Source: Calidithermus roseus (lineage in GTDB: Bacteria > Deinococcota > Deinococci > Deinococcales > Thermaceae). From it: 32,596 nucleotides of DNA. Below the pieces are notes generated by a model, which saw nothing but the letters and a program-made list of their open reading frames with translations, had not been told where the DNA came from and searched no databases. Positions 24,924 through 31,763 of the stretch are shown piece by piece (the stretch's first letter is position 1; every line of letters starts with the position of its first letter). The stretch spans positions 1 through 32,596 of the forward strand of contig NZ_QWLA01000039.1 in the NCBI RefSeq assembly GCF_003574095.1, given 5' to 3'. The position numbers and the translations under genes were made by a program.

Positions 24924-26114
24924 TTACCCTCGCGCTTCGTCGAGGGGTTCCTGGCTGGCTTTGGGCTCGGGCGCGCGTTCGGCCCAGGTGATGCTGGGGC
25001 GCAGGAAGAGGGGGGCCAACAGGGTGGTGCCCACCACCATGAACAGCACCAGGGCGTATTCTTCCTCGTTGACCGCGCCTGCCGCCAGGCCCAGCGCCGC
25101 CACGATCAGGCCCACCTCGCCACGGGGGGCCATGCCCACACCCACCACCACCGCCCGGCGGAAGCCCTGGGAGAGTGCACCCAGGAAGCCCCCCAGCAGC
25201 TTGCCCAGCAGGGCGATAAGAAGCACCATACTGCCGTAGAGCAGGATGCTGGCGCTGGCTAAGGCGGAGAGCTCGAGCCGCACCCCCACCATGGCGAAGA
25301 AGATGGGAGCCAAAAAGCTTTCGATGGCCTGGACGGGTTCTTCCAGGTGCAACTCCTCGCGCACCTCGGCCAGCAGCATCCCGGCCAGGAAGGCCCCCAC
25401 GATGGGCGCGAGCCCGATGGTGGCGGCCAGCGAGGCCAGCCCGATGCCCACCAGCAGGGCGAAGCCGAAGGGGCTGCCCACCGGCAGGGCATGAAAGGGG
25501 ATGCGCCGTACCAGCGGCACCAGCAGCACGGCGCTGCCCACGAAGACCACCGAGAGCAGGGTGATGCGCAAGGCGGTGCCCAGCTCGAGCGTCCCGCTCT
25601 GGGCCACCCCATTGACCACCGCCAGTACGATCAGGCCTAGCACGTCGTCGATCACCGCTGCGCCCAGGATGATGCGGCTATAGGCCCGCGAGAGCACGCC
25701 CAACTCCTGCAAGACCCGGGCGGTGATGCCCACGCTGGTCGCCACCAGCGCGGTGCCCAGGAACAGCGAGGGCAGTTGATCGAAACCGATGGCCAGCCCG
25801 AAGAAGTAGCCCCCCACGAAGGGGAAAGCCACGCCCAGCACCGCCACCAGAAAGGCTTCCCTGCCCACGGCCAGGATGTCACGCAGGCGGGTCTCCAGCC
25901 CCACCATGAACAGCAAAAAGATCGCGCCGAGTTCGGCCATGAACTCCAGGATTTCGCCCTCGTGTGCCAGGCCCAGCAAAGCCGGTCCCACCAACACCCC
26001 GGCCAGCACCTCGCCGATGACGGCGGGCTGGTTGAAGCGGCGAAACAGCCAGCCCATGAACTGCGCGGCCAGCAGCAGAAAAAACACCTCGAGCAGATGC
26101 CCTGCCCCGTGCAT
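24924..26114 (-). CDS. CPA2-family cation/proton antiporter, NapA-like
   Basis: A 396-aa inner-membrane protein with 12-13 hydrophobic helices, predicted to exchange Na+ (or K+) for H+. The paired aspartates D156-D157 (AAVIDDVLGL) are at the same positions as in Thermus thermophilus NapA (family knowledge), the mark of electrogenic CPA2 antiporters. The ion-pair position in TM10 reads APRGEVGLI, an Arg where NapA has Lys. LVATSVGITARVLQELG is the crossed-helix region. It lacks the RCK/TrkA_N domain of Kef channels. Its ATG follows directly on the TAG of the upstream CBS-domain gene (TAGATG), so translation is coupled. The CBS protein is a plausible soluble regulator. Confidence 0.88.
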   Translation of the reverse strand: MHGAGHLLEVFFLLLAAQFMGWLFRRFNQPAVIGEVLAGVLVGPALLGLAHEGEILEFMAELGAIFLLFMVGLETRLRDILAVGREAFLVAVLGVAFPFVGGYFFGLAIGFDQLPSLFLGTALVATSVGITARVLQELGVLSRAYSRIILGAAVIDDVLGLIVLAVVNGVAQSGTLELGTALRITLLSVVFVGSAVLLVPLVRRIPFHALPVGSPFGFALLVGIGLASLAATIGLAPIVGAFLAGMLLAEVREELHLEEPVQAIESFLAPIFFAMVGVRLELSALASASILLYGSMVLLIALLGKLLGGFLGALSQGFRRAVVVGVGMAPRGEVGLIVAALGLAAGAVNEEEYALVLFMVVGTTLLAPLFLRPSITWAERAPEPKASQEPLDEARG

Positions 26115-26573
26115 CTAAGCCCCCCTCTGCACGAACAGCCGCAGGAAGTCGCTGCGGGTGAGGGTGCCCAGCAGGTGGTTCTGGGCGTCCACCACCAGCA
26201 CCCGGCGGTACTGCTGGCCCTCCAGCATGCGGGTGAGGGCGGTCTCGAGTGAGTCCTCAGGGCGCACCGTGGCCACCTCGGTGCGCATGACCTGGCGTAC
26301 TGGAATCCTGGCGTAGTGGGCATAGATCTTCTCGATGGAACCCGGATCCACCCACTCCCCGAAAAGCCGCAGGGCTTGCACGGTAGAGAAAGGCACGTTC
26401 TCGGGCTTGGGCAGCAGGTCGTCGATCTCCAGCAGCCCGATCAATTGGCCTGTTTCGTTGACGACCGGAAGCCCTCCGAGCCCGTGCTCGAGCATCCGCT
26501 CCGCCGCCACGATCAGCGGCTCATCGCCCCGGACGGTGTAGGGTCGAGGCTTCATCAACTCCTTGACTTGCAT
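26115..26573 (-). CDS. Tandem CBS-domain protein
   Basis: A 152-aa cytosolic protein consisting of two CBS domains (a Bateman module): residues ~1-55 (VKELMKPRPYTVRGDEPL, GGLPVVNETGQLIGLLEIDDL) and ~92-150 (VRQVMRTEVATVRPEDSL, YRRVLVVDAQNHLLGTLTRSDFL). CBS pairs bind adenosyl ligands (AMP, ATP, c-di-AMP or SAM) and control partner proteins. Its stop codon directly precedes the antiporter ATG, so the antiporter is the obvious partner (inference). No other effector domain is present. The ATG at 26573 has TAGAAT 6 nt upstream, so this is the leaderless first gene of the operon. Confidence 0.93.
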   Translation of the reverse strand: MQVKELMKPRPYTVRGDEPLIVAAERMLEHGLGGLPVVNETGQLIGLLEIDDLLPKPENVPFSTVQALRLFGEWVDPGSIEKIYAHYARIPVRQVMRTEVATVRPEDSLETALTRMLEGQQYRRVLVVDAQNHLLGTLTRSDFLRLFVQRGA

Positions 26574-26579
26574 GTGGGC

Positions 26580-26585
26580 ATTCTA
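26580..26585 (-). promoter_or_regulatory. -10 box (TAGAAT) for the CBS-antiporter operon, leaderless
   Basis: TAGAAT on the minus strand ends 6 nt before the ATG at 26573. Confidence 0.55.
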
Positions 26586-26586
26586 A

Positions 26587-26649
26587 CAGCCGTTGAGCGC
26601 AGGACGCCTGACGCCAGACGTAAAACGCAACGAGAGATAGGCCACCAGC
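26587..26649. repeat. Degenerate heptad array D
   Basis: Nine 7-mers keep one phase. Units at 26594, 26601, 26608, 26615 and 26622 all end in CGC or CGT, for example AGGACGC (26601) and CTGACGC (26608). The array fills the divergent gap between the promoters of the CBS and crotonase genes. Confidence 0.6.
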
Positions 26650-26666
26650 CTTCCAGCGACGGGCCT

Positions 26667-26672
26667 TAAGCT
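26667..26672 (+). promoter_or_regulatory. -10 box (TAAGCT) for the crotonase gene, leaderless
   Basis: TAAGCT ends 6 nt before the ATG at 26679. It abuts the in-frame ATG at 26673, which argues against that earlier start. Confidence 0.5.
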
Positions 26673-26678
26673 ATGGAC

Positions 26679-27485
26679 ATGTCCTGGAAAGACGCTTATC
26701 AACGCCTGCGCTTTGCCGAGCCCGAGGAAGGGGTGCTCGAGGTGCTCCTCTCGAGTCCCGGTCGCCTCAACGCCGCCGATGCCCAGATGCACCGCGAGCT
26801 GGCTTATGTCTGGCGCGACATCGATGCCGACGAGAGCATCAGCGCGGTGCTGGTGCGGGGGGAGGGCGGGGCGTTTTCCGCTGGGGGCGACTTCGAGCTG
26901 ATCGAGGAGATGATCTCCGATTACGATGCCCTGGTGCGGGTCTGGAAGGAGGCCCGCGACCTGGTCTACAACGTGATCAACTGTTCCAAGCCCACCGTGG
27001 CGGCGCTCGAGGGGCCCGCCGTGGGCGCTGGGTTGGCGGTAGCCCTGCTCTGCGACATCACCGTGGCCGGGAAAAGCGCCCGCATCCTCGATGGGCACAC
27101 CCGCTTGGGAGTGGCCGCCGGGGATCACTCGGCCATCGTCTGGCCGCTGCTGGTGGGCCTCAACAAGGCCAAGTACTACCTGCTGCTCAACGAACCCATG
27201 AGCGGCGAGGAGGCCGAGCGGCTGGGCCTGGTCTCGCTGTGCGTGGAGGACCCCGAAGTCTATGGCAGGGCCCTCGAGATCGCCCGCAGGCTGGCCAAGG
27301 GTTCGCCCACCGCCCTGCGCTGGAGCAAATACGCCCTCAACAACTGGCTGCGCCTGGCCGGGCCGACCTTCGACACTTCGCTGGCGCTGGAATTCCTGGG
27401 CTTCATGGGACCGGACGCCAAAGAGGGCCTGGCTTCGCTGAAAGACAAGCGCAAGCCCAATTTTCAGAAGAAGGCACCGCTTTGA
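26679..27485 (+). CDS. Enoyl-CoA hydratase/isomerase (crotonase) superfamily protein without the usual glutamates
   Basis: A 268-aa crotonase-fold protein. The oxyanion-hole segments FSAGGDFEL (66-74) and GPAVGAGLA (112-120) are intact, so acyl-CoA binding is likely. The two catalytic glutamates of enoyl-CoA hydratase are not present. By motif alignment the first falls on A120 ([11 protein letters not shown]) and the second on H140 ([17 protein letters not shown]). H140 and D149 could act as alternative acid/base groups. It may be an isomerase, hydrolase or another crotonase activity rather than a hydratase (inference). The start at 26679 is preferred over 26673 because of TAAGCT 6 nt upstream. 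No beta-oxidation gene is adjacent. Confidence 0.88.
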   Translation: MSWKDAYQRLRFAEPEEGVLEVLLSSPGRLNAADAQMHRELAYVWRDIDADESISAVLVRGEGGAFSAGGDFELIEEMISDYDALVRVWKEARDLVYNVINCSKPTVAALEGPAVGAGLAVALLCDITVAGKSARILDGHTRLGVAAGDHSAIVWPLLVGLNKAKYYLLLNEPMSGEEAERLGLVSLCVEDPEVYGRALEIARRLAKGSPTALRWSKYALNNWLRLAGPTFDTSLALEFLGFMGPDAKEGLASLKDKRKPNFQKKAPL

Positions 27486-27486
27486 G

Positions 27487-27605
27487 GCAGAAGGCTAGAC
27501 GCAAGACGCCCAACGCAGAGCACCCATAGCCAGGGCGCAGGGTGTCTCGAGGGTCAGGGGTCGAGGGCCGGTGGCTCGTGATTAAGAGCCTTCGGCGTTG
27601 GGCAC
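27487..27605. repeat. Degenerate heptad array E
   Basis: This array fills the whole gap between the convergent crotonase and subtilase genes. Units at 27487, 27494, 27501, 27508 and 27515 all start with GC (for example GCTAGAC, GCAAGAC). In the same phase, units at 27550, 27557 and 27564 fit RGGGYCR, and the series runs on to 27605, one base before the subtilase stop. No terminator with a T-tract is present. Only a 5-bp stem GGCTC/GAGCC (27573-27590) is seen. Confidence 0.6.
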
Positions 27606-28916
27606 TCAGCAATCCATGGGGTTGGGCATATGCAGCATGCCCTGTCCTACCAACTGCCGGTAGACCGTGCCGACCAGCAAAGTGCGCACGGCGTCTCGCG
27701 CGATCCTGGCCTCGATGTCGGCGGGGGAGAGGTTGGGGCAGGCGTCGCGCCACAAGGCCAGGGCTCCCGAGACGTAGCCCGTGGCGTAGGAAGTCCCTCG
27801 GTAAACCTGGCCCAGCAAGGGCACTACGGCAGGCGCTGCGATCTCCAGGTGGGGGCCGATGGTGCTGAAGGGCCAGCGCTCCCACTTGCCCGGCTGTCTC
27901 GGGGAGGGCCACAGGCCCGCTACGGCCAGGAAACCGCCGAACTCCGGGGCGTAATAGGCCGGGAAGTGCGGAGGAGCACCAAAGCCACGGCGTCCTTCGT
28001 TGCCCCCGGAAGCTGCCACCAGCGCTCCGTGGCGCAGGGCGTAGGCCAGCAGGGCCCGCAGGCTCTCGAGGGGGTGCTCTCCACCCAGGCTGTAGTTGAG
28101 CACCAGGTTGCCCAGCGCCTTGGGATCACTGCCATTGCCCGAAACCTGGCTGATGGCCCAGCAAGTCCCCCGCACCACGTTGCTGGCCAGGCACTCGTTG
28201 TTCTCATCACAAACGCGCACCGGCAGGATGCTGGCCTGCGGCGCCATGCCCCAGTTCTTCCCCGCGATCAGGCTGGCGATGGCCGAGCCATGCAAGCGGG
28301 CGGGCGCGGGGTCTTCCGAGGCGTCGGGGTCGCCGTTCACCCCGGTGGTGAAGTCGTACCCGCCGGGCCTGAGGTTGAACACGTCCACCTTGCCCGAGGT
28401 CGCGCCGTTGTCCAACACGGCCACCGTGACGCTGGCCCCGCCCTTCCCCGGCGGGATGATGCCCCCAGCGCCCATCTGGGGGCGGTAGTCTTCGTCGCCA
28501 TCGTCGTCGCCGATGCTCTGAGGGTCGCCGTAGAGCACCAGGTCGTTTCTCCTCAACTCCTGAAGGGCCTGGGCGAGGTTTTTCCCGTCTACCTCGATCA
28601 GCGCCAGCGCTCCACCGCAGGGGTCGAGGCTCGAGGCCTGCGCGGTGAGGTTGACTGCTGGGGGTGGGGCCTCAAGGGGGGCTTGGCCTTGCTGCTGCGC
28701 TCCCTTGACCACGATGCCCCTGGGCTCGCGCAGAGTGGGGTAAAACACCAAGACTGTTCCTCCAACCGTCCTGGCCAGCTCATTGACCTGACCCAAGCTG
28801 GTGCCGGGGCGCAGGATCAGGAAAAGCTGGTTCTCGACCAGTCTGGAGGGCCTTTGGGCCAGCGAAGGCGAAAGCAGGCAGCTTGCAAGCATCAAGGCGA
28901 ATAGAGTTCTTTGCAT
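27606..28916 (-). CDS. Secreted subtilisin-like serine protease (S8)
   Basis: A 436-aa exported protease. The signal peptide ends at about residue 20 (SLAQ). A propeptide-like region (~25-130) contains FLILRPGTSLGQVNELARTVGG, resembling subtilase inhibitor domains. The catalytic domain has D169 (VAVLDNG), H209 (RLHGSAIASLIAG), oxyanion N306 (AASGGNEG) and S376 (GTSYATGYVSGALAL), all intact. An acidic GDDDGDED stretch (137-143) may bind Ca2+ or mark the maturation site. The start is supported by AGGGGG 6 nt upstream. It lies 29 bp after the SARP/STAND regulator on the same strand with no promoter in the gap, so it is probably co-transcribed. Several mature cysteines (C100, C236, C242, C252, C436) may form disulfides. 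Confidence 0.92.
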   Translation of the reverse strand: MQRTLFALMLASCLLSPSLAQRPSRLVENQLFLILRPGTSLGQVNELARTVGGTVLVFYPTLREPRGIVVKGAQQQGQAPLEAPPPAVNLTAQASSLDPCGGALALIEVDGKNLAQALQELRRNDLVLYGDPQSIGDDDGDEDYRPQMGAGGIIPPGKGGASVTVAVLDNGATSGKVDVFNLRPGGYDFTTGVNGDPDASEDPAPARLHGSAIASLIAGKNWGMAPQASILPVRVCDENNECLASNVVRGTCWAISQVSGNGSDPKALGNLVLNYSLGGEHPLESLRALLAYALRHGALVAASGGNEGRRGFGAPPHFPAYYAPEFGGFLAVAGLWPSPRQPGKWERWPFSTIGPHLEIAAPAVVPLLGQVYRGTSYATGYVSGALALWRDACPNLSPADIEARIARDAVRTLLVGTVYRQLVGQGMLHMPNPMDC

Positions 28917-28945
28917 ATCAACCCCCTGCCCTTGTGGGGCACGTT

Positions 28946-31339
28946 CTAAGTCTGGCCCTTGACGTCTGACCGCGCCCTGACCAGGGCGAGCTGGGCCTTA
29001 TAGCCCTCCGAGGCTGCGGTGTGCCCCGCAGCCTCGAGCAAGCGGATCGCCTCCTCCAGCGCAGCGGGGTTATCCGAGAGTTCGGAGATATTGCCCAGCA
29101 CCATCGCCTGAACGACGGTTTCCCCGCTTTGCTGGGCCAGCCGGAGGGCTTTTTCATAAGCTTCTCTGGCCTGCTCGCTGAGGGACTGCTGGTGGTAGAT
29201 GACCCCCAGGTTGTTCCACGCCCGAGCCGCCGTGGACATGATCTGGCTATCTTCGGCCAGCCGGGCGCAGTCGAGGTACACGGCGATGGCTTTGGCAAAA
29301 GCGTGCTGTTTCTCGTAGATGCGCCCGAGGTTGAGGTATATCCTGGCCTTCAGCGCCGCGTTGTCCTGGACGACCTCGAGCGCCTCCCTGAAAGCTTCTT
29401 CGGCCTCCTGGCCCATCTCGAAGCGGGTCATGGCCACGTTGTTGAGCGCTCCGGCCCAGCGCAACTGGTCTCCCAGGGTCAAAAACAGAGCGGCTGAGCG
29501 GTTGAAGTAGTCGAGGGCCGTGGCGAAGTCACCCCTGACCCGCGCCAGCAGCCCCAGGGTGTTCAGCGCTTCGGCCCTGGCCTCCACGCCTCCCTCCAGC
29601 GCCCGCTCCGAGGCTTCCCGCGCTTCTTCGGGGTGGCCCAGGCGGTGCAGCAGCTTGCCCTTGAGGGCCAGCACCTCGGGGCGCTGGGGCAGGGGCTCCA
29701 CTTCGGCCAGCGCTTGCCGGAAAGCGCCCGACCTCTCCAGCGCCCTGGCCCGCAACAACCGGACTTCGGGGCTCGCGGGGGCCTCCTCCAGCACCTCCGC
29801 CGCCTTCTGGGGGAAGCCACGCCGCAGCAGTTCCTTGGCCCAGGCCAGGTAGGCCTGCTCGATCCCGGGGAGGTCGCTCTCCTCCCAGAGCAAGCGGGCG
29901 CGCTGGTAGAGCGGGAAGGCTTCCAGACCGCTGCGCTGCCGGGCCAGCTTGAGCGATAGCGTCGCCTGTAGGGAGGGCTGGCCCTCGAGGTAATCCAGGG
30001 CCGTCCGGCGGGCCCGCACCCGACCCGAGGGCTCGATCAGGGCGGCGGTGGTCAGCTCCTCCAGGGCTTCGGCCATGCGAGGAGCCCCCAGGCCCAGGGC
30101 CCGGCGGACGAGCACCAAGTCGGGCTCCTCGAGCAGGGCCAGGGTCAAGAACACCTCGCGGGCCAAGGAGGAGAGGATGGCCAACCGGGCCTCCAGGGCG
30201 GTCTCGAGGGGCTCCTCGCGCAAATAGGCTTCCACCAGTACCGGCAGGCCCCCGGTCTGCTCGAAGGCTCCGGGGAAGTCGCGCAGGGCTTCGGGGGTGA
30301 GGGGGAGAAGCTCCAGCAGTAAATCGGGCTCGAGGGCCGGCGGCTCGCGCGAGGCCACGATCACCGCTGGGCTGCGGCCCGAGCCTCGCAGGCGCACCAG
30401 AAGCTGACGGCTTTCCGGGTCGGCGCGCTCCCAGCCATCGAGCAGCAAGGGGCCTTTGCTTTGGCTCAAGGCCCGCAGCAACGCCTCCTCGTCCTGCCCC
30501 AGCGCCCTGCCCAGCAGGGGCTCGAGGGTGGCGTAGGGCAGGCCGGTGCGGCCTTGCAGGTACTGCCCGCTCAGAGCCCGCAGCAGGGCGCTCTTGCCCA
30601 TCCCCGCCCCTGCGCGCACCCAGGCCCACTGGCCCGGCGCGAGGGAGCGTAGGGCCTGGAGTTCGCGCTCACGCCCCACCAGTACCCGGCGCAACTGGGC
30701 GCGGGCTTCCTCGGGGCGCTGCTCGAGCCGCAGCCCCAGGCCCTCGGCTTCGCGGCGCACCTCGGCCAGCAGGAAGCTGTTGCCCGCCAGCAACAGCGGG
30801 TAGAGCCGCAGGAGGTCTTCGGGCTCGAGCGCGGGCGCGGAGCGCAGTTGATAGGCCTGCTCGGCCAGCTTCGTGGCCCGCTCGAAGTGGTTACGGGCTG
30901 CTTCCTGCTCGGCCAGGGCTAAGTAGGCCTGGCGCACTTGACGGGCGATGTGCTCGCGTTGGGCGTAGACCCACTCCTCGAGCTCAGCGCTCCAGTCGGG
31001 TAGGTAGAGGCCCTCGAGAAAAGGCCCCTTGTACAGGGCAATGACCCTGGCGTAATCGCGGGCTGCGAGCGCGGCTTTGAGGTCGTCGAGGTCGTTTTCT
31101 ATACGGGCCCAGGCCCGCACCTCGTCGGCCTCGACAGCTCCCGGCACCCCCTTGCGCAGGCGGGTGAGCGTTACCGAGAGGCTGTTGAGCGCGTCGGCGT
31201 TATCGGGCCAGAACAGTTCGGCTAGATGCCGCCGCTCACACGGCCCTTCCACCAGCAGATACGTCAGCAGCAACAGAGGCTTCAGGCGGCCAAAGTTGGA
31301 GTCTTCGAGCTCGAGTCCGCCCAGGGTGCGGAGGAGCAT
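28946..31339 (-). CDS. SARP-type regulator with BTAD, STAND NTPase and TPR domains
   Basis: A 797-aa multidomain signalling protein. Residues ~1-75 are a winged-helix DNA-binding domain (LLRTLGGLELED, HLAELFWPDNADALNSLSVTLTRLRKG). Residues ~85-215 are a BTAD domain (YKGPFLEGLYLPDWSAELEEWVYAQRE). A STAND/AAA NTPase starts at VGRERELQAL (221-230), with Walker A GAGMGKS (~244-250) and a Walker B-like GPLLLDGWE. The C-terminal third is TPR repeats (ALNTLGLLARVRGDFATALDYFNRSAALF, AWNNLGVIYHQQSLSEQAREAYEKAL). Family members switch transcription upon ligand binding to the repeats. The ATG at 31339 has TACAAT 6 nt upstream. The secreted subtilase follows 29 bp downstream, the likely co-transcribed partner or target. 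Confidence 0.88.
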   Translation of the reverse strand: MLLRTLGGLELEDSNFGRLKPLLLLTYLLVEGPCERRHLAELFWPDNADALNSLSVTLTRLRKGVPGAVEADEVRAWARIENDLDDLKAALAARDYARVIALYKGPFLEGLYLPDWSAELEEWVYAQREHIARQVRQAYLALAEQEAARNHFERATKLAEQAYQLRSAPALEPEDLLRLYPLLLAGNSFLLAEVRREAEGLGLRLEQRPEEARAQLRRVLVGRERELQALRSLAPGQWAWVRAGAGMGKSALLRALSGQYLQGRTGLPYATLEPLLGRALGQDEEALLRALSQSKGPLLLDGWERADPESRQLLVRLRGSGRSPAVIVASREPPALEPDLLLELLPLTPEALRDFPGAFEQTGGLPVLVEAYLREEPLETALEARLAILSSLAREVFLTLALLEEPDLVLVRRALGLGAPRMAEALEELTTAALIEPSGRVRARRTALDYLEGQPSLQATLSLKLARQRSGLEAFPLYQRARLLWEESDLPGIEQAYLAWAKELLRRGFPQKAAEVLEEAPASPEVRLLRARALERSGAFRQALAEVEPLPQRPEVLALKGKLLHRLGHPEEAREASERALEGGVEARAEALNTLGLLARVRGDFATALDYFNRSAALFLTLGDQLRWAGALNNVAMTRFEMGQEAEEAFREALEVVQDNAALKARIYLNLGRIYEKQHAFAKAIAVYLDCARLAEDSQIMSTAARAWNNLGVIYHQQSLSEQAREAYEKALRLAQQSGETVVQAMVLGNISELSDNPAALEEAIRLLEAAGHTAASEGYKAQLALVRARSDVKGQT

Positions 31340-31345
31340 AGGCCC

Positions 31346-31351
31346 ATTGTA
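31346..31351 (-). promoter_or_regulatory. -10 box (TACAAT) for the SARP/STAND-subtilase operon, leaderless
   Basis: TACAAT on the minus strand ends 6 nt before the ATG at 31339. It lies in the 34-bp gap after the YegP-like gene. Confidence 0.55.
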
Positions 31352-31373
31352 GAGGGCTTTGGAGGGTGGGGCC

Positions 31374-31706
31374 TTAGGTGCGGTCTTCGAGAGCGGCCTC
31401 CGGGGCGTTGCGCCCCACGGATTCTATGCCCTGCTCGCGGGCTGCTGGCGAGCTGTAGGTTTCGCTGTGCCCGATCACCTGAGCGTTGGCCCCTTTGAGC
31501 ACGAAGTAGGGCCGGCCATCGCTCGAGGTCAGCCGCTCGTAGCGCGCGTCGATGGGCGCGTTGAAGCGCACCGAGGCGATGCCTGCCAGAGCGTCGTCCT
31601 TGCTGGCGTAGCGCTCGCTGGTGAGGATGACCTCCCCGTTGGGAGCCTGAAGACTAAACATGAACTGCCCGTCCGCGGTGCGCGAGAGCACGAACTTGCC
31701 TGCCAT
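31374..31706 (-). CDS. YegP-like DUF1508 protein
   Basis: A 110-aa small protein with two tandem DUF1508/YegP repeats: KFVLSRTADGQFMFSLQAPNGEVILTSERYASKDDALAGIASV and YERLTSSDGRPYFVLKGANAQVIGHSETYSSPAAREQGIESV. Each has the F-L-x-A-x-N-x-x-V-I pattern. Biochemical function is unknown. The ATG at 31706 has a clear GGGAGGAAA Shine-Dalgarno sequence, so unlike most first genes here it is leadered. It is divergent from the pseudouridine synthase over 57 bp and 34 bp upstream of the SARP/STAND gene, which has its own -10. Confidence 0.92.
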   Translation of the reverse strand: MAGKFVLSRTADGQFMFSLQAPNGEVILTSERYASKDDALAGIASVRFNAPIDARYERLTSSDGRPYFVLKGANAQVIGHSETYSSPAAREQGIESVGRNAPEAALEDRT

Positions 31707-31749
31707 GGTTTCCTCCCTGGCTTTCTCAGGATACGGCGGCGCTTTGGCT

Positions 31750-31755
31750 TAGAGT
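31750..31755 (+). promoter_or_regulatory. -10 box (TAGAGT) for the pseudouridine synthase gene
   Basis: TAGAGT lies 8 nt before the ATG at 31764 and 5 nt before an in-frame GTG at 31761. Either could be the leaderless start. Confidence 0.45.
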
Positions 31756-31763
31756 AAGGGGTG

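Noticed and set aside
26574..27605. Mobile element or insertion-sequence remnants flanking the crotonase gene
   Set aside because: No transposase fragment, terminal inverted repeats or target duplications. The repeats there are 7-bp-periodic arrays instead.
28917..28945. Separate promoter for the subtilase
   Set aside because: The 29-bp gap holds a Shine-Dalgarno sequence (AGGGGG) but no TANNNT box at a leaderless distance; co-transcription is simpler.
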